From Caldibacillus thermoamylovorans (GTDB lineage Bacteria; Bacillota; Bacilli; Bacillales; Caldibacillaceae), in contig NZ_CCRF01000072.1 of the NCBI RefSeq assembly GCF_000751775.1, positions 1 through 64,000 on the forward strand: 64,000 bases of DNA, in the 5' to 3' direction. Each line of letters starts with the position of its first letter. Position 1 is the first letter of the stretch. The position numbers were made by a program, and so were the translations under genes. The notes beneath the pieces were generated by a model. That model worked only from the letters and a program-made list of their open reading frames with translations, had not been told where the DNA came from and did no database searches. Positions 1 through 10,141 of this stretch are shown here, piece after piece.

Positions 1-130
1 ATATCCTTGCCCGCCAAACCTAAAATTTTCAACAAAAGCCGAGTTTTATAAAATTTTTTTTGAATCGGTTCGGTAGGATTTTTCGATCAGTCGACCCGGT
101 TTCTGCAATTTTATTTGCATGTTTCCATCT

Positions 131-3001
131 TTATAGAAGCTCCTTCAACTGGTCTAAATCGTTATTTGTCATTAATACATCACGCGGTTTACTACCCTTT
201 GCCTCCGAAATCATGCCTTTTTCTTCCATCAATTCAATAATTCGTGCTGCCCGATTATAGCCGATTCGAAAATGTCTTTGTAAACTTGATGTAGAGATAT
301 TTCCTTGTTCTAATGCATATTCACAAGCCTCATAAAGAAGTTCATCATTCTCGGCTAAATCAGATTTTTTAATAAGTTCTTCTTGTTCAAATAAGTAATT
401 CGGTTCACCTTGGGTCCGAACATGGTCAACCACTTTTTCAATTTCTTCATCTGTAATAAAAGCACCTTGAATGCGGACCGGTTTTGCCGTTCCGTTTGCC
501 ACAAATAGCATATCGCCTTTTCCAAGCAGACGTTCCGCTCCACTAATGTCAATGATCGTACGGGAATCAATTTGACTCGATACGGAAAAAGCAATCCGTG
601 TCGGTACATTTGCTTTAATCAAACCGGTAATGACATCAACAGAAGGTCGTTGGGTCGCAATCAACAGATGAATACCACATGCACGAGCCTTTTGGGCAAT
701 TCTGGCAATCGCTTCTTCGACATCAGCCGGTGCCATCATCATTAAATCAGCTAATTCATCAATAATAATCACAATATATGGTAATTTTTGTTCTTGCATT
801 TCACACTTCTCGTTAAATTTACTAATGTCACGTACACCGGAATGAGCAAACAATTCATATCGTCTTTCCATCTCATCGACCGCCCACTTTAACGCCTGGG
901 TTGCTGCTTTCACATCGGTAATGACGGGACTAATTAAGTGTGGAATGCCGTTATATGGAGACAACTCCACCATTTTTGGATCGATTAATAATAATTTTAC
1001 TTCTTCAGGTCTGGCCTTATATAAAAGACTGATAATAAATGTGTTAATGCAAACACTTTTTCCGGAACCTGTCGCACCGGCAATTAAACCATGGGGCATT
1101 TTTTTAATATCGGTCATAATCGGTTTACCCGTAATGTCGAGACCAAGAGCCGCTGTTAATGGAGAGTTTGCATCAATGAAACTCGGTTGATCGATGATGT
1201 CTCGCAGATAAACCGGCCGGCTGATTTTATTCGGTACTTCAATCCCGATTGTGTGTTTACCCGGAATCGGTGCTTCAATTCGAATTTCTTTCGCGGCAAG
1301 ACTTAGTTTTAAGTCATCCGTCAAGTTGGTAATTTTACTTACCTTCACTCCCATATCAGGGGATAATTCAAAACGAGTTACTGTGGGACCGACAGAAACA
1401 TCAACGACTTTCGCACCGACATGGAAACTCCGTAACGTATTGTTTAGAATCGCTTTTTGATCCTCAATCCACTCGTCATTGGATTGTTGAAAAGTAAATT
1501 TATTTAAAAGATTACGGGACGGGAATTGATAGTCCTGTTCTTCAACTGTATTGGTTTCTGTAGCGGCAGCAGCCATTTGTTGAAAAATTTGCTGTTCCGC
1601 TTTCTTTTTCAAAAATTCCCGGTCTTTTTTCAACATAAGAACATTGAAAGGAAGATGTTTTTTCGTTGTCGGTTTCGTCGCTTGTTCTTGATCGTTTCGT
1701 TTACCAGATTGTTTTTCTTTCGCAACATTTTCCTTATGTTCATTCATTGATTTTGCTTTTTGAATTTCTTTTGCCTCTACCTTTTCCATATTGTTATTTG
1801 TTGGGTCGATCTCCACTGTATCGGTTAATTCCTCGACAGTGACTGTTTCCTTATTCAAGTCATCATCCGGTTCTTTGGCAAATTCATCTTCTCGCATGAC
1901 CGGCTCTTGATTATTTTTTTCGAATTCAAGCGCTTCTTGTTGCTTGGAATCTTGATTTACAGTTGGGACATCTTGCAAATAGTGCTTCTCTGGTTTATCT
2001 GTTTCAATACTCCACTCGGTCAGTTGTATATCTTCCCCGGATTCAGCTGTTTCTGATGACGTTAAAAGGGGGGCTTCAGTCCTCTCCGCTTTCATGAAAT
2101 CATCGTTAATTTCTTGATTTTTTTCTTGTTCCGGAGTTGTTTCTTCCATTTTTCCGATTGCTTCCTGCGACAACGAAGAAAGATCTTGTGTTTCGGTGTC
2201 AAAGTCAGATTGTTTTGATTGGATCATATCCGGAAATGAGGTTGACTTATCACCATTATTTTCCGTCTGTACCTCTATTTTCATTGATAAGGAATTTTCT
2301 TTATCTGTTATCTGACTATTTGTGGCAGCCCATTGCTGACTATATTCCGGCTGATCCGGTTTTTCCTTCCTATTGGGAAGTTGATTGATTGTTATTTGTT
2401 CTTTTTCTTGACCATCCTCATATAAATTTGAATGATCTCTGCTTTGAACAGTTTCCCTTATCTCATCTTGGTCATCATGGAACTCGTGACCAGACAATTT
2501 TTTATTTTCTGCATTTCTCTCAAAAGTGGTCAGTTCAAATTCAATGATGTCATCCTGTTTTTTTCTCCTTTGAAACCCGTAAATAGGTGAAGGAATTTCA
2601 GTTGGATGAAATGGTCGCTTTTTATGAATCTTTTCTTGCCGAACCTCATGAACATCATTGCTAATTGCTTCAGATGCTTGATTATTTTGTTTTGAGGTGG
2701 GTCCCAATTGCGGTGCAGAGGATGTCTTTTCCTTTTTCTTTTCATACCGGCGAATATCAGCTTCGTGGCGCCGCTGTAAAAGATCACGGATATCGGACAT
2801 ACCTTCTTTCATGTTTGCACGATGATGCATGATATGTTTGCCCTCACCCTTTTCAATTAAAGGCCGATTCGTGGAACTTTTTGGATATTGATATGTTACT
2901 TTTGTCTTAAGCTCTTTGCTTTGAACCGCATCGTTAGTTGGGCCTAGCCATTCATCCTCATCATCTTGGTAAAAAGAAAACCATTTTTTATACCAATCCA
3001 T
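131..3001 (-). CDS. sftA: DNA translocase SftA (FtsK/SpoIIIE family)
   Basis: Septum-associated ATP-driven DNA pump that clears chromosomal DNA from the closing division septum. The protein has 956 residues from the ATG at 3001; ATG 3007 and GTG 3010 are also in frame, but only 3001 lies about 8 bases from the GAGAG ribosome site. Residues 1 to about 480 are acidic, Q/E/K-rich and low-complexity. The motor domain follows, with Walker [10 protein letters not shown] near residue 641 and Walker [11 protein letters not shown] near 744. A C-terminal winged-helix gamma domain ([19 protein letters not shown]) would read KOPS-like sequences. No membrane segments are visible, which separates SftA (YtpS) from SpoIIIE. 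Its place beside ytpR/ytpQ/ytpP matches B. subtilis. The long linker is expected to vary between species. Confidence 0.95.
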   Translation of the reverse strand: MDWYKKWFSFYQDDEDEWLGPTNDAVQSKELKTKVTYQYPKSSTNRPLIEKGEGKHIMHHRANMKEGMSDIRDLLQRRHEADIRRYEKKKEKTSSAPQLGPTSKQNNQASEAISNDVHEVRQEKIHKKRPFHPTEIPSPIYGFQRRKKQDDIIEFELTTFERNAENKKLSGHEFHDDQDEIRETVQSRDHSNLYEDGQEKEQITINQLPNRKEKPDQPEYSQQWAATNSQITDKENSLSMKIEVQTENNGDKSTSFPDMIQSKQSDFDTETQDLSSLSQEAIGKMEETTPEQEKNQEINDDFMKAERTEAPLLTSSETAESGEDIQLTEWSIETDKPEKHYLQDVPTVNQDSKQQEALEFEKNNQEPVMREDEFAKEPDDDLNKETVTVEELTDTVEIDPTNNNMEKVEAKEIQKAKSMNEHKENVAKEKQSGKRNDQEQATKPTTKKHLPFNVLMLKKDREFLKKKAEQQIFQQMAAAATETNTVEEQDYQFPSRNLLNKFTFQQSNDEWIEDQKAILNNTLRSFHVGAKVVDVSVGPTVTRFELSPDMGVKVSKITNLTDDLKLSLAAKEIRIEAPIPGKHTIGIEVPNKISRPVYLRDIIDQPSFIDANSPLTAALGLDITGKPIMTDIKKMPHGLIAGATGSGKSVCINTFIISLLYKARPEEVKLLLIDPKMVELSPYNGIPHLISPVITDVKAATQALKWAVDEMERRYELFAHSGVRDISKFNEKCEMQEQKLPYIVIIIDELADLMMMAPADVEEAIARIAQKARACGIHLLIATQRPSVDVITGLIKANVPTRIAFSVSSQIDSRTIIDISGAERLLGKGDMLFVANGTAKPVRIQGAFITDEEIEKVVDHVRTQGEPNYLFEQEELIKKSDLAENDELLYEACEYALEQGNISTSSLQRHFRIGYNRAARIIELMEEKGMISEAKGSKPRDVLMTNNDLDQLKELL

Positions 3002-3073
3002 TTCCATCACTCTCTTTCAAAACATACAATAACATTTTACTATAAAATGAAGTTGAAAGGGGGTAAAACTAAC

Positions 3074-3169
3074 ATGACAATTGAAGCAGTCATTTTACAA
3101 GTTGATCATTTTTTTACATTTGCTCAGGAAATAGAAATTCCTCAACTAGGAAAGGGGGGTTCGCATTAA
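3074..3169 (+). CDS. Short ORF, possible truncated gene start, abutting a repeat array
   Basis: A 31-codon frame starts at an ATG 6 to 7 bases after GGGGG (AAGGGGGTAAAACTAACATG), so it has a plausible ribosome site. The peptide starts MTIEAVILQVDHFFTFAQE and ends GKGGSH. It stops 7 bases before the first unit of the 52-bp array. I do not recognise it. It may be a genuine small protein, or the 5' end of a gene whose remainder was replaced by the repeats. It is divergent from sftA, 73 bases away. Confidence 0.3.
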   Translation: MTIEAVILQVDHFFTFAQEIEIPQLGKGGSH

Positions 3170-3176
3170 TGTGACT

Positions 3177-3830
3177 GACGAGAGATTTGGCCTCGTCGCC
3201 AAAAACAAGCATTTTTCACCTTAAAACGGTGACGAGATTCAGGCTCGTCGCCAAAAAAGTGCGTTTTTCACCGGAAAATGGTGACGAGATTCAGGTTCGT
3301 CGTCAAAAATGGGCATTTTTCACCTTAAAACGGTGACGAGATTCAGGCTCGTCGCCAAAAAAGTGCGTTTTTCACCGGAAAATGGTGACGAGATTCAGGT
3401 TCGTCGTCAAAAAAGTGCGTTTTTCACCTTAAAACGGCGACGAGATTCAGGCTCGTCGTCAAAAATAAGCATTTTTCGCCTCAAAGTGGTGACGAGATTC
3501 AGGTTCGTCGTCAAAAATAAGCATTTTTCGCCTCAAAGTGGTGACGAGATTCAGGCTCGTCGTCAAAAATAAGCATTTTTCGCCTCAAAGTGGTGACGAG
3601 ATTCAGGTTCGTCGCCAAAGAAGTGCGTTTTTCACCATAAAACGGCGACGAGATTCAGGCTCGTCGCCAAAAAATCAAGATTTTCACCCAAATACGACGA
3701 CGAGAATAGGTCTCGTCGCCAAAAACAGGCACTTTTCACCTTAAAACGGTGACGAGATTCAGGCTCGTCGCCAAAAAAGAATATTTCTCGCTCCAAAATG
3801 TCAACGAGAACGTATTTCATCGATTTGATT
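3177..3830. repeat. Array of 13 units of a 52-bp hairpin repeat
   Basis: GACGAG recurs at 3177, 3231, 3283, 3335, 3387, 3439, 3491, 3543, 3595, 3647, 3699 and 3751, with a decayed unit at 3803. All steps are 52 bp except the first, which is 54. Each unit holds the hairpin GGYGACGAG-ATTCAGG-CTCGTCGCC; a frequent variant (TTCGTC) still pairs through a G-T wobble. A second small hairpin, CACC-TTAAAAC-GGTG, overlaps its foot. A-rich and T-rich runs (AAAAA and TTTTT around a GTGCG-like centre) can also pair. The period is not a multiple of 3, so the overlapping reading frames are not genes. The array fills the space between the short ORF and ytpR; 3831 to 3988 shows nothing else. The same family recurs at 23143. 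Confidence 0.93.
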
Positions 3831-3988
3831 GGTTTTCTAAAATGCAAAACTAAACCATTTTATTGTAATATTTGATTTAGGATTCTGCCTCTTATTTGAA
3901 AAGCGGAGTACCAGTGATAACACACTACCAGAATTTAAGACGCTTGAGTTGCAACTGCAGCCAATTTAATCTTGTTTTTTAGCTGCTT

Positions 3989-4597
3989 TTAATATTTAAA
4001 TTCAGTTCCTACCGTATATGTATCTTCCAGAACAAGAATCCCTTTTTTCTCCGGAGCATTTGGAAGTGCTAATTCCCGGGCTGAACAAATCATTCCTTGT
4101 GAAGATATACCGCGAAGTTCAGCAGGTTGGATAACAAGACCGCTCGGCATCACTGCACCAATTTTAGCTACAACGACTTTTTGCCCGGCATCCACATTAG
4201 GCGCACCGCAAACAATTTGTAATATTTCGGTTCCAACATCGACTTTACAAACACTTAATTTGTCTGCTTGCGGATGCTTTTCCTTTTCTTTCACATAACC
4301 GACAACAAATTTTGGTGAAAGATCAGCAGTTAACTGATCGGTGAATCCGTGACTGTTTATGATTTCATTTAATTTCGCCACCAATTCCTCCGTCAAGTCT
4401 ACAAGTCCTTTCGTCACAGTAAAAGAAACATAGTTTGAGGCATTGAAAAGGTTGAACCCTGCTGTCTCACCTGTCTCACTGTTTACGATTTTTACAACAT
4501 CATCTTTTTTCTCATATGTAAAATTTGCATGATTTACCGGCTTCAACGAAATTAAAAATATATCGCCGACTCCTTCTTTATTGTAAAAAATGTTCAT
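3989..4597 (-). CDS. ytpR: YtpR, tRNA-binding-domain (EMAP/OB-fold) protein
   Basis: A 202-residue protein related to the N-terminal tRNA-binding domain of the phenylalanyl-tRNA synthetase beta chain (EMAP-II/Trbp111 OB fold). The motif stretch runs from VVGYVKEKEKHPQADKL through CGAPNV to GMICSARELALP. The start ATG at 4597 (MNIFYNKEG) is preceded by AAAGGAG. That site is formed by the last two sense codons of ytpQ, so the two genes look translationally coupled. Family knowledge suggests RNA binding; no enzyme activity is established. The order ytpP-ytpQ-ytpR and the length agree with B. subtilis. The frame is open further upstream, but those codons lie inside ytpQ and lack a better site. 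Confidence 0.9.
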   Translation of the reverse strand: MNIFYNKEGVGDIFLISLKPVNHANFTYEKKDDVVKIVNSETGETAGFNLFNASNYVSFTVTKGLVDLTEELVAKLNEIINSHGFTDQLTADLSPKFVVGYVKEKEKHPQADKLSVCKVDVGTEILQIVCGAPNVDAGQKVVVAKIGAVMPSGLVIQPAELRGISSQGMICSARELALPNAPEKKGILVLEDTYTVGTEFKY

Positions 4598-4601
4598 TCG
4601 A

Positions 4602-5411
4602 TTACTCCTTTCTAATCGGCCGGTTTTTGGCCATAATAAAAATCGGTTCAAGTTTCCCATCTTCATAATAAAAAGAGAGGGCAGTAATTGGAATCGCCCC
4701 ATTTGTAAAAAAACTCATCGTCATTTGGGCCAATATATCATATCCGATATCATTTTTTATGTCAGCAAAAATCAAAACATCTTGATGGGGAATGGAGATA
4801 GCGAGTTTCCCTTCAACCTTTTCTTCCATTTCTTTCAATAAGTTTTCATTCAAAATCCGGCTCGCATCATATCCGTCATTCGTATTTAAAAAATAAAAGT
4901 CATTCCCGCGGACGGAGTCTTTTTTCAACGGATTAGCAAGTGATCGTAAATTAAACTTGGCCATTTCCCGGATCATGTTCGGCTCCCAATTTTCTTTTGC
5001 TAACATATTTTCATCAATTAGTCGATATGTATTGCCTAAATCTAGGGCATAATAAATCCTCGTTTCCGCGGTATGCTCATCCACTAACATTTCTCCACCT
5101 GTATCTGTTCTTTTCGGAAAAGAGGTGGAACGAATGACCGGAAAGATGTTTTTCTCCTGTCCGGTCAATTCGATTGATGACGTCATCGCTTTTAATGCTT
5201 CTTCTACATAATAGACAACTTCATCAATAGCATGATCCCGTTCTTTTTCCCATTTCCCGATAATTGGTGGTAAAGAAATATTAATTCCTTTTTTGATTTT
5301 TGTATCTTCCACCCTTAGTTCATCTTTATCACGATTGAAAGTAATTTTCCGATTATCGCCTGCTAAACGTTGTTCTAAAATTTTTTTCAAGGTTGTAACC
5401 GACATTTTCAT
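4602..5411 (-). CDS. ytpQ: YtpQ, DUF1444 family protein
   Basis: Conserved Bacillaceae protein of 269 residues, the length I recall for B. subtilis YtpQ. I chose the ATG at 5411 ([10 protein letters not shown]) because GGAG ends 8 bases before it; an in-frame GTG at 5420 lies inside that site. The protein is soluble, with no signal peptide or membrane segment. Family members are annotated DUF1444 and their function is unknown. It sits between the thioredoxin-like ytpP, 32 bases upstream, and ytpR, whose start is 4 bases past this stop. The three genes are probably one transcription unit. Confidence 0.88.
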   Translation of the reverse strand: MKMSVTTLKKILEQRLAGDNRKITFNRDKDELRVEDTKIKKGINISLPPIIGKWEKERDHAIDEVVYYVEEALKAMTSSIELTGQEKNIFPVIRSTSFPKRTDTGGEMLVDEHTAETRIYYALDLGNTYRLIDENMLAKENWEPNMIREMAKFNLRSLANPLKKDSVRGNDFYFLNTNDGYDASRILNENLLKEMEEKVEGKLAISIPHQDVLIFADIKNDIGYDILAQMTMSFFTNGAIPITALSFYYEDGKLEPIFIMAKNRPIRKE

Positions 5412-5443
5412 AGGAATCACTCCATATTATGGACGTTCAGGAA

Positions 5444-5758
5444 CTACTTTAATGAATCCATAAATTTTTCCACTTCTTCTTTTGTTTTCCGATCTTTGCT
5501 GACAAAACGTCCGATTTCTTGACCTTCTTTAAAAGCAACAAAGCTTGGGATGCCAAAAATATCCAGTTCCCCGCATAAGTCGATAAATTCGTCCCGGTCA
5601 ACGGAAACAAAAGTGTATTCTTTATATTCATTTTCAATTTCCGGCAAAAACGGTTCAAGGAAACGGCAATCCGGGCACCATCCGGCCGTAAATAAAAAGA
5701 CATGACTTCCACTATTCTTTAGCGATTCAAATTGTTCAACGGATTGTAATTTTTCCAT
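5444..5758 (-). CDS. ytpP: Thioredoxin-like protein YtpP
   Basis: A 104-residue thioredoxin-fold protein. The redox site reads WCPDC at residues 27-31, with C28 and C31, instead of the WCGPC of true thioredoxin. The cis-proline loop GIPSF follows. It has no signal peptide, so it is cytoplasmic, and probably acts as a thiol-disulfide reductant or de-bacillithiolating protein; that role is inferred from the fold. GGAGG lies 9 bases before the ATG. It heads the ytpP-ytpQ-ytpR run. Confidence 0.9.
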   Translation of the reverse strand: MEKLQSVEQFESLKNSGSHVFLFTAGWCPDCRFLEPFLPEIENEYKEYTFVSVDRDEFIDLCGELDIFGIPSFVAFKEGQEIGRFVSKDRKTKEEVEKFMDSLK

Positions 5759-5972
5759 TTATAAACCCTCCAGCAATATTTAAAAATTTTGGTTGGAAAT
5801 ATTCTCTTATAGAGTTTAGCAAAGCAGGACAAGACTTTCCACTATCTTGTTTTTAGTACTTCTTTTGCAGCTTCCCTTGCGGAGGTCTCCAATGTGAAGA
5901 TGTTTTACCGCGTCAACTCGTTTTTATGCTTCTTTGAGTTTCAAAGCAACATATGGTACCAATTAGCTGTTA

Positions 5973-6482
5973 TTATCCCTTTAATTCAATAGAAGATACC
6001 ACTTTCATCATCGTTTCCGCATCTTGGGTCAATCGCTTCCTATCTGTCATGGTAGTCATTTTATAGCCGCCGATTCCGACCGTCAGTTCATATTCATCTT
6101 TTTTTGTTTCTTTTAAAAAAACATAACCGAACTTATTTTTATACGTAAATGTTTCAGTAAACGTATAGGAATTAGCTTCCTTTAACATCGCCTCGTAAAC
6201 AACCAGGCTATCCTCTTTTTCATTCTTATTGATGAATAAAATAAATATTTGGTCTCCTTTTGTAACAAGGATATTATTTGCATCCGATTCATTCATTTTC
6301 ATTGCGAAAGGTAAATAGAAACGAATATCATCGGTCTCTTTATTTGGTTTCTCACTTTCTGCCGTCACACTTGACTCCAACAGCTCTTTAACATCTTGCT
6401 GTTTATCCTGAAGTGAAGAAGTACAAGCAGATAAAAGAAAAACGAACAACAGTAATTGAATTACTTGTAATTTTCGAAGCAT
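5973..6482 (-). CDS. Predicted lipoprotein of unknown function
   Basis: A 169-residue secreted protein with a lipoprotein signal: K/R at residues 4-5, a hydrophobic stretch at 6-17, then lipobox LSAC with C20 as the lipid-modified cysteine. The mature part begins as a charged linker (residues 21-50), followed by a mixed alpha/beta domain with no motif that I recognise. The start is 2 bases after the DUF84 gene stop, and its GGGGG site lies inside that gene's end, so the two are co-translated. The DNA from here to ytpP (5759-5972) shows no gene. The function is unknown. Confidence 0.8.
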   Translation of the reverse strand: MLRKLQVIQLLLFVFLLSACTSSLQDKQQDVKELLESSVTAESEKPNKETDDIRFYLPFAMKMNESDANNILVTKGDQIFILFINKNEKEDSLVVYEAMLKEANSYTFTETFTYKNKFGYVFLKETKKDEYELTVGIGGYKMTTMTDRKRLTQDAETMMKVVSSIELKG

Positions 6483-6484
6483 GA

Positions 6485-7012
6485 TCAGCCCCCGTAACTT
6501 GTATTGTTGGCATAATCGAATTGCCCTTTTAACAATTTCACTACATGTGTAAACATCTCAACCCGGTTTACTTGGCCATCGGTAAAAATTCCGATTGCCC
6601 CTTCATGAGAACGAATATTTTCTTGTTGACAAAAGTCATCCATTACCGGTCCCAATTCTTCCCCATTTCTTAATCTCTGACTAATATAAGCAGGCAAAAC
6701 AATTCGTGCACCGCCGGCGATAAAAGGTTGTTCTGAAGATTCGCGTATAACAAGTGCTCCCCAATTACACAACATTAATCCGTGTGGTGATTCATTTACC
6801 CCTCCTTCCAAACCAATACCAATATCAGCATTTGTTTCAGCAATGGCATTTTTTGCTCGATTGATCGCTCCTTGGATCGTTTCCTCATCAGAAAATGGCT
6901 GATCGCTTACATTGGATGGAACTTTGCACGGAATTATATTCGCCCCATCATTAAATATATTATAAATAGCCTGCAATTTTGCCTGATTTGTTGTACCTGC
7001 CGCCAGTCTCAT
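6485..7012 (-). CDS. DUF84/YjjX-type inosine/xanthosine triphosphatase
   Basis: A 175-residue protein of the YjjX (DUF84) family, which hydrolyses non-canonical purine triphosphates such as ITP and XTP. Family features seen are the N-terminal AAGTTNQAKLQAI loop, SDQPFSDEETIQGAINRA, and the acidic GIGLEGGVNESPHGL segment that binds metal. The start is ATG 7012; ATG 7018 is also in frame but touches the AAAGAGGA site. It is followed directly by the lipoprotein gene. It has the length usual for the family. The exact substrate is inferred. Confidence 0.82.
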   Translation of the reverse strand: MRLAAGTTNQAKLQAIYNIFNDGANIIPCKVPSNVSDQPFSDEETIQGAINRAKNAIAETNADIGIGLEGGVNESPHGLMLCNWGALVIRESSEQPFIAGGARIVLPAYISQRLRNGEELGPVMDDFCQQENIRSHEGAIGIFTDGQVNRVEMFTHVVKLLKGQFDYANNTSYGG

Positions 7013-7122
7013 GATCATTCCTCTTTCTTTTAAAAAAATTTTTGTAAAAAAAGATAGGGTAAAAACAACAGTTCCTACCCGATGGCTTCATAATATATAA
7101 ATATAGAAAGAACTCAATGATT

Positions 7123-7160
7123 GGGGGCGTTTCCGGGTAAAGCGGAAAACGTGAGCCCCC
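7123..7160. other. Strong stem-loop between ytoP and the DUF84 gene
   Basis: GGGGGC at 7123-7128 pairs with GCCCCC at 7155-7160. Inside it, GTTTCCG pairs with CGGAAAAC around the loop GGTAAAG, with a GTGA bulge on one side. There is no T-tract on either strand, so it is not a standard terminator. It lies in the 248-base leader of the DUF84 gene and may be a structured RNA or a processing site. Confidence 0.55.
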
Positions 7161-7259
7161 TAAGAATAAGGATTTCAATTTACGATCTTATTCAGTTCCG
7201 CTGCTTGCGTAAATAGCTTTCGATTAAGCTTGATCAAGGAAATATACGCAAATCGATGG

Positions 7260-8336
7260 TTATACATTGGCTTTTATACTCGCAACCGTTGTTTTATCAG
7301 CGGCTTTGACAAGTTTGATAAGCAATTCTTTCGCTGCCAAATAATCATCAACATGAATAATGGATGCATGCGAATGAATATACCGTGCACAAATTCCGAT
7401 TACCGCACTTGGTACTCCTTCATTGGCAAGATGAACTTGACCCGCGTCCGTACCGCCACCGGAAACAAAATATTGATACGGTATATGATTCGATTCTGCC
7501 ATATCTAATATGAATTCCCGTAACCCCCGATGTGTGACCATGGTTGGATCATAAATGCGAAGAAGCACACCTTCACCCAGATGACCAAATTGGTTTTTAT
7601 CACCGGTCATATCATTTGCCGCACTGGCATCCAAAGCAAAGTATAAATCCGGTTTAATCATGTATGCGGAAGTTCTTGCCCCGCGTAAACCTACTTCTTC
7701 TTGAACGGTCGCTCCGGAATATAATGTGTTCGGCAATGTCACTCCTTGAAGCTCTTTTAAAAGTTCAATGGCAAGTCCACAGCCATAGCGGTTGTCCCAA
7801 GCTTTTGCCATGATTTTCTTCGGATTGGCAAGCGGTGTAAACGGGCAAATCGGGACAATTTGTTGCCCGGACTTAATTCCGATACGTAAAGCGTCTTCTT
7901 TATCGTCGGCACCGATATCAATTAATAAGTCTTTTATTTCTGTTACTTTGTTCTTATTTTCAGTACCTCTTAATAAGTGTGGGGGAATCGAGCCGATCAC
8001 ACCATCCACCGGCCCATTGTCCGTAAATATTTGGACGCGTTGTGCTTGTAATACTTGGGGTGACCAACCACCTAAAGGCTGAAAACGGATCATTCCGTTT
8101 TTTGTTATCGCTGTAACCATAAAACCGACTTCATCCATATGACCGGCGACCATAATCTTCGGACCGTCTTTTTCACTATGTTTTATTCCAAAAATACTCC
8201 CCAGACCATCTTGAACAATTTCATCCGCATATTTCGTCAACTGTTCTCGCATAAAATTTCGGACAAAATGTTCATTTCCGGAAGTTCCCGGAAGCTCAGT
8301 TAACACTTTAAATAAATCCATTGTCTCTTGATTCAC
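7260..8336 (-). CDS. ytoP: M42 family metallopeptidase YtoP
   Basis: A 358-residue cytoplasmic aminopeptidase of the M42 family (PepA/FrvX/cellulase-M group), expected to trim peptides with two divalent metals. Metal-site motifs are [24 protein letters not shown] with its catalytic Glu pair, the DASAAND aspartate, and HSHASI near the C terminus. The start is GTG 8336 (VNQETMDLF), 7 bases after GGGG and close to the B. subtilis protein length. The ATG overlapping it (8338) would read straight into TGA. An in-frame ATG at 8378 lacks a site. Confidence 0.9.
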   Translation of the reverse strand: MNQETMDLFKVLTELPGTSGNEHFVRNFMREQLTKYADEIVQDGLGSIFGIKHSEKDGPKIMVAGHMDEVGFMVTAITKNGMIRFQPLGGWSPQVLQAQRVQIFTDNGPVDGVIGSIPPHLLRGTENKNKVTEIKDLLIDIGADDKEDALRIGIKSGQQIVPICPFTPLANPKKIMAKAWDNRYGCGLAIELLKELQGVTLPNTLYSGATVQEEVGLRGARTSAYMIKPDLYFALDASAANDMTGDKNQFGHLGEGVLLRIYDPTMVTHRGLREFILDMAESNHIPYQYFVSGGGTDAGQVHLANEGVPSAVIGICARYIHSHASIIHVDDYLAAKELLIKLVKAADKTTVASIKANV

Positions 8337-8450
8337 ATGATTACCCCATTTCTTTAGGATTACGAAAAATATGTACATTGTTTATTTTACAGAACTTTTA
8401 TCGCTTATGCCATAAAATGAAACTTGAAGAAAATCGGACACTTACGATAA

Positions 8451-8600
8451 GTGAAACTCCTATCAGTGGGGTTTTTCCACTCCACTAATAGATAGTTAAA
8501 CCAATCGGACCTTTACGGGCAATTCCCCCATCTATCCTCTTTGTAAACTCGAAAATTTTAAGGTGGAGACTTGACTCGCCGTTAAGGTAGGATAAAAAAC
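8451..8600 (-). repeat. Copy A of the dispersed structured element
   Basis: On the minus strand this reads from TTATCCTACCTTAACGGCGA through CTCAAG-like and TCGAGTTTACAAAG to CCGATTGGTTTAACTA, then an imperfect CTATTAG.../CTGATAG hairpin and GAGTTTCACTT. It lies about 115 bases upstream of ytoP in the same direction. The rest of the 350-base gap between ytoP and ytzB holds only the probable start region of ytzB. Confidence 0.75.
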
Positions 8601-8687
8601 CGGTTTTCTTTATATACCAAACTAAAATTAGCTATAGTATTTTATCTGAAAACTAGGTATACTTTTTCATAGTAGGAGGCGAAATGA

Positions 8688-9002
8688 ATGAACAAAAAAA
8701 GTTTTCTTGCCGGGATCATGTGCGGAATCGCTTTTGGATTTCTCTCAAGCAAAGCAATGACAGAAAACCGCAGCAAATTTACATCTGAAGAAATTTTACA
8801 TCTCATAAAAAACACTGCAGGGGCAAATGGGAAAGTGACCGGATCATGGATTATGACTAAACCCGAAACTTTGAATCAAAACTCATTCACATATCAAGCG
8901 TACCGTGGCGGGATTACGAAAATAGAAGACAATGATGAAAAACATTTTGAATTTTTAGCCGATGCCAATACAGGGGAAATTTTGGAATGGTCAATCGTTT
9001 AA
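8688..9002 (+). CDS. ytzB: YtzB, PepSY-like small membrane-anchored protein
   Basis: A 104-residue protein. An N-terminal hydrophobic segment (residues 4-22, FLAGIMCGIAFGFL) is likely an uncleaved signal anchor. It is followed by a PepSY-like domain: EEILHLIKNTAG, then a YQAYRGGI strand and the ending FLADANTGEILEW. PepSY domains are thought to inhibit or modulate proteases; this role is inferred. GTAGGAGG lies before the ATG. The order ytoP-ytzB-ytnP agrees with B. subtilis. Two hairpins follow the stop. Confidence 0.85.
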   Translation: MNKKSFLAGIMCGIAFGFLSSKAMTENRSKFTSEEILHLIKNTAGANGKVTGSWIMTKPETLNQNSFTYQAYRGGITKIEDNDEKHFEFLADANTGEILEWSIV

Positions 9003-9018
9003 ACTACCACTAGGCTAT

Positions 9019-9116
9019 AGGCGTAAGGGTTTTACGCCCATTTTAAAAAAATTTCAAACCGGACATCTCAATATGATACGAAAACCCAGGATTGCTGAAA
9101 CATCCCTGGGTTTTTT
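9019..9116 (+). terminator. Two hairpins after ytzB, the second a rho-independent terminator
   Basis: GGCGTAA-GGGTTT-TACGCC lies at about 9018-9040. AAAACCCAGG pairs with CCCTGGGTTTTTT at 9081-9116. The second is bordered by an A-run and a T-run, so it can end both ytzB and the oppositely directed ytnP. Confidence 0.85.
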
Positions 9117-9166
9117 CTTGATAACTCAATCGCCGTTTTAAAGTAATTTTTGCGACAGGTTAAAAA

Positions 9167-10012
9167 TTAATTTTTTTGGATCGCAATCGACTGAACGATA
9201 TTCCCTTGAATATCCCATTTAAGCGCACGATAAACAGCATCATGATAAAAGGTAAACCAAGCATTATGTTCCTCTGCATAAGGAATCCACTTTTGCTTTT
9301 CAGCGATGGAGTTCATTGGATAATCGTCATAGGCCATTACCCAAAGTACATTTTGATGTGCATGTGTCGGTAACAGGTCAGCCAGATGGATGGCCGTTTC
9401 CCCCTCTGATTCCATGATTATAATTGCATGACCGTTACTGTGCCCGCCTGTATGAACCATGCGGATACCGGGTACAATTTCTAATTCATTATGAAAGGTT
9501 TCAACTTGGTCTTCAATTCCCTTCCAATTATTTTCCCAATAGGTTGATTTTGAGCGTATATTCGGATTCCGCATTTCATCCCATTCCGTTTCTGTACAAT
9601 AAATGATCGCATTTGGAAAACCGGGTACAAACTTATCTTCTTTTGGTAAAGTTAATCCACTCGCATGATCAAAATGAAGATGAGTCATCAATACCGCATC
9701 GATATCGGTTCTTTTCAATCCAAGTTCAGCCAATGATTCATCGATCTTAGATTCCTCTGTAACACCATAATTTCTTTTTTGCTTATCCGTTAATTTTCCA
9801 TTGCCGATTCCTGATTCGATTAAAAAACGTTTTCCATTTACTTCAACAAGAATTGGATCTGTTCGGCACTCGATTTGGTTTTTATCGTTAACTGCATATT
9901 TTTTCGTCCATAACGGTTTCGGGACAACCCCGAACATGGCCCCGCCGTCCAAATGGGTCACGCCACCATTCAGCCAAGTCAACCTTATTTTCCCAATATG
10001 TAATTGTTCCAT
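9167..10012 (-). CDS. ytnP: Quorum-quenching lactonase YtnP (metallo-beta-lactamase fold)
   Basis: A 281-residue MBL-fold hydrolase. The zinc motif HLHFDH lies at residues 111-116 (H111, H113, D115, H116). A further His is in [10 protein letters not shown] near 160-168 and an Asp in HLADLLPTH. In B. subtilis, YtnP is reported as a lactonase that degrades signalling lactones; that is established for the homologue and inferred here. There is no signal peptide. The GGGTGGGAG site precedes the ATG. The length matches the family. Confidence 0.9.
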   Translation of the reverse strand: MEQLHIGKIRLTWLNGGVTHLDGGAMFGVVPKPLWTKKYAVNDKNQIECRTDPILVEVNGKRFLIESGIGNGKLTDKQKRNYGVTEESKIDESLAELGLKRTDIDAVLMTHLHFDHASGLTLPKEDKFVPGFPNAIIYCTETEWDEMRNPNIRSKSTYWENNWKGIEDQVETFHNELEIVPGIRMVHTGGHSNGHAIIIMESEGETAIHLADLLPTHAHQNVLWVMAYDDYPMNSIAEKQKWIPYAEEHNAWFTFYHDAVYRALKWDIQGNIVQSIAIQKN

Positions 10013-10141
10013 TCTCCCACCCTTTCCGGAAAACCTTATTTATCAAAATATTAATCTAAAGTTAAATATTATTACAAGTAAAATCTATTTTCCGTCTAGG
10101 GGGGTTGGAAAAAAATTAGATTTTTACCAATGATTCGAAAA

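Noticed and set aside
3309-3744. Open reading frames of 68-87 codons across the 52-bp array
   Set aside because: The repeat period is not a multiple of 3, the translation changes frame from unit to unit, and there is no ribosome site.
3177-3830. CRISPR array in the 52-bp repeats
   Set aside because: The whole 52-bp unit repeats, including what would be spacers, and there are no cas genes; CRISPR spacers should be unique.
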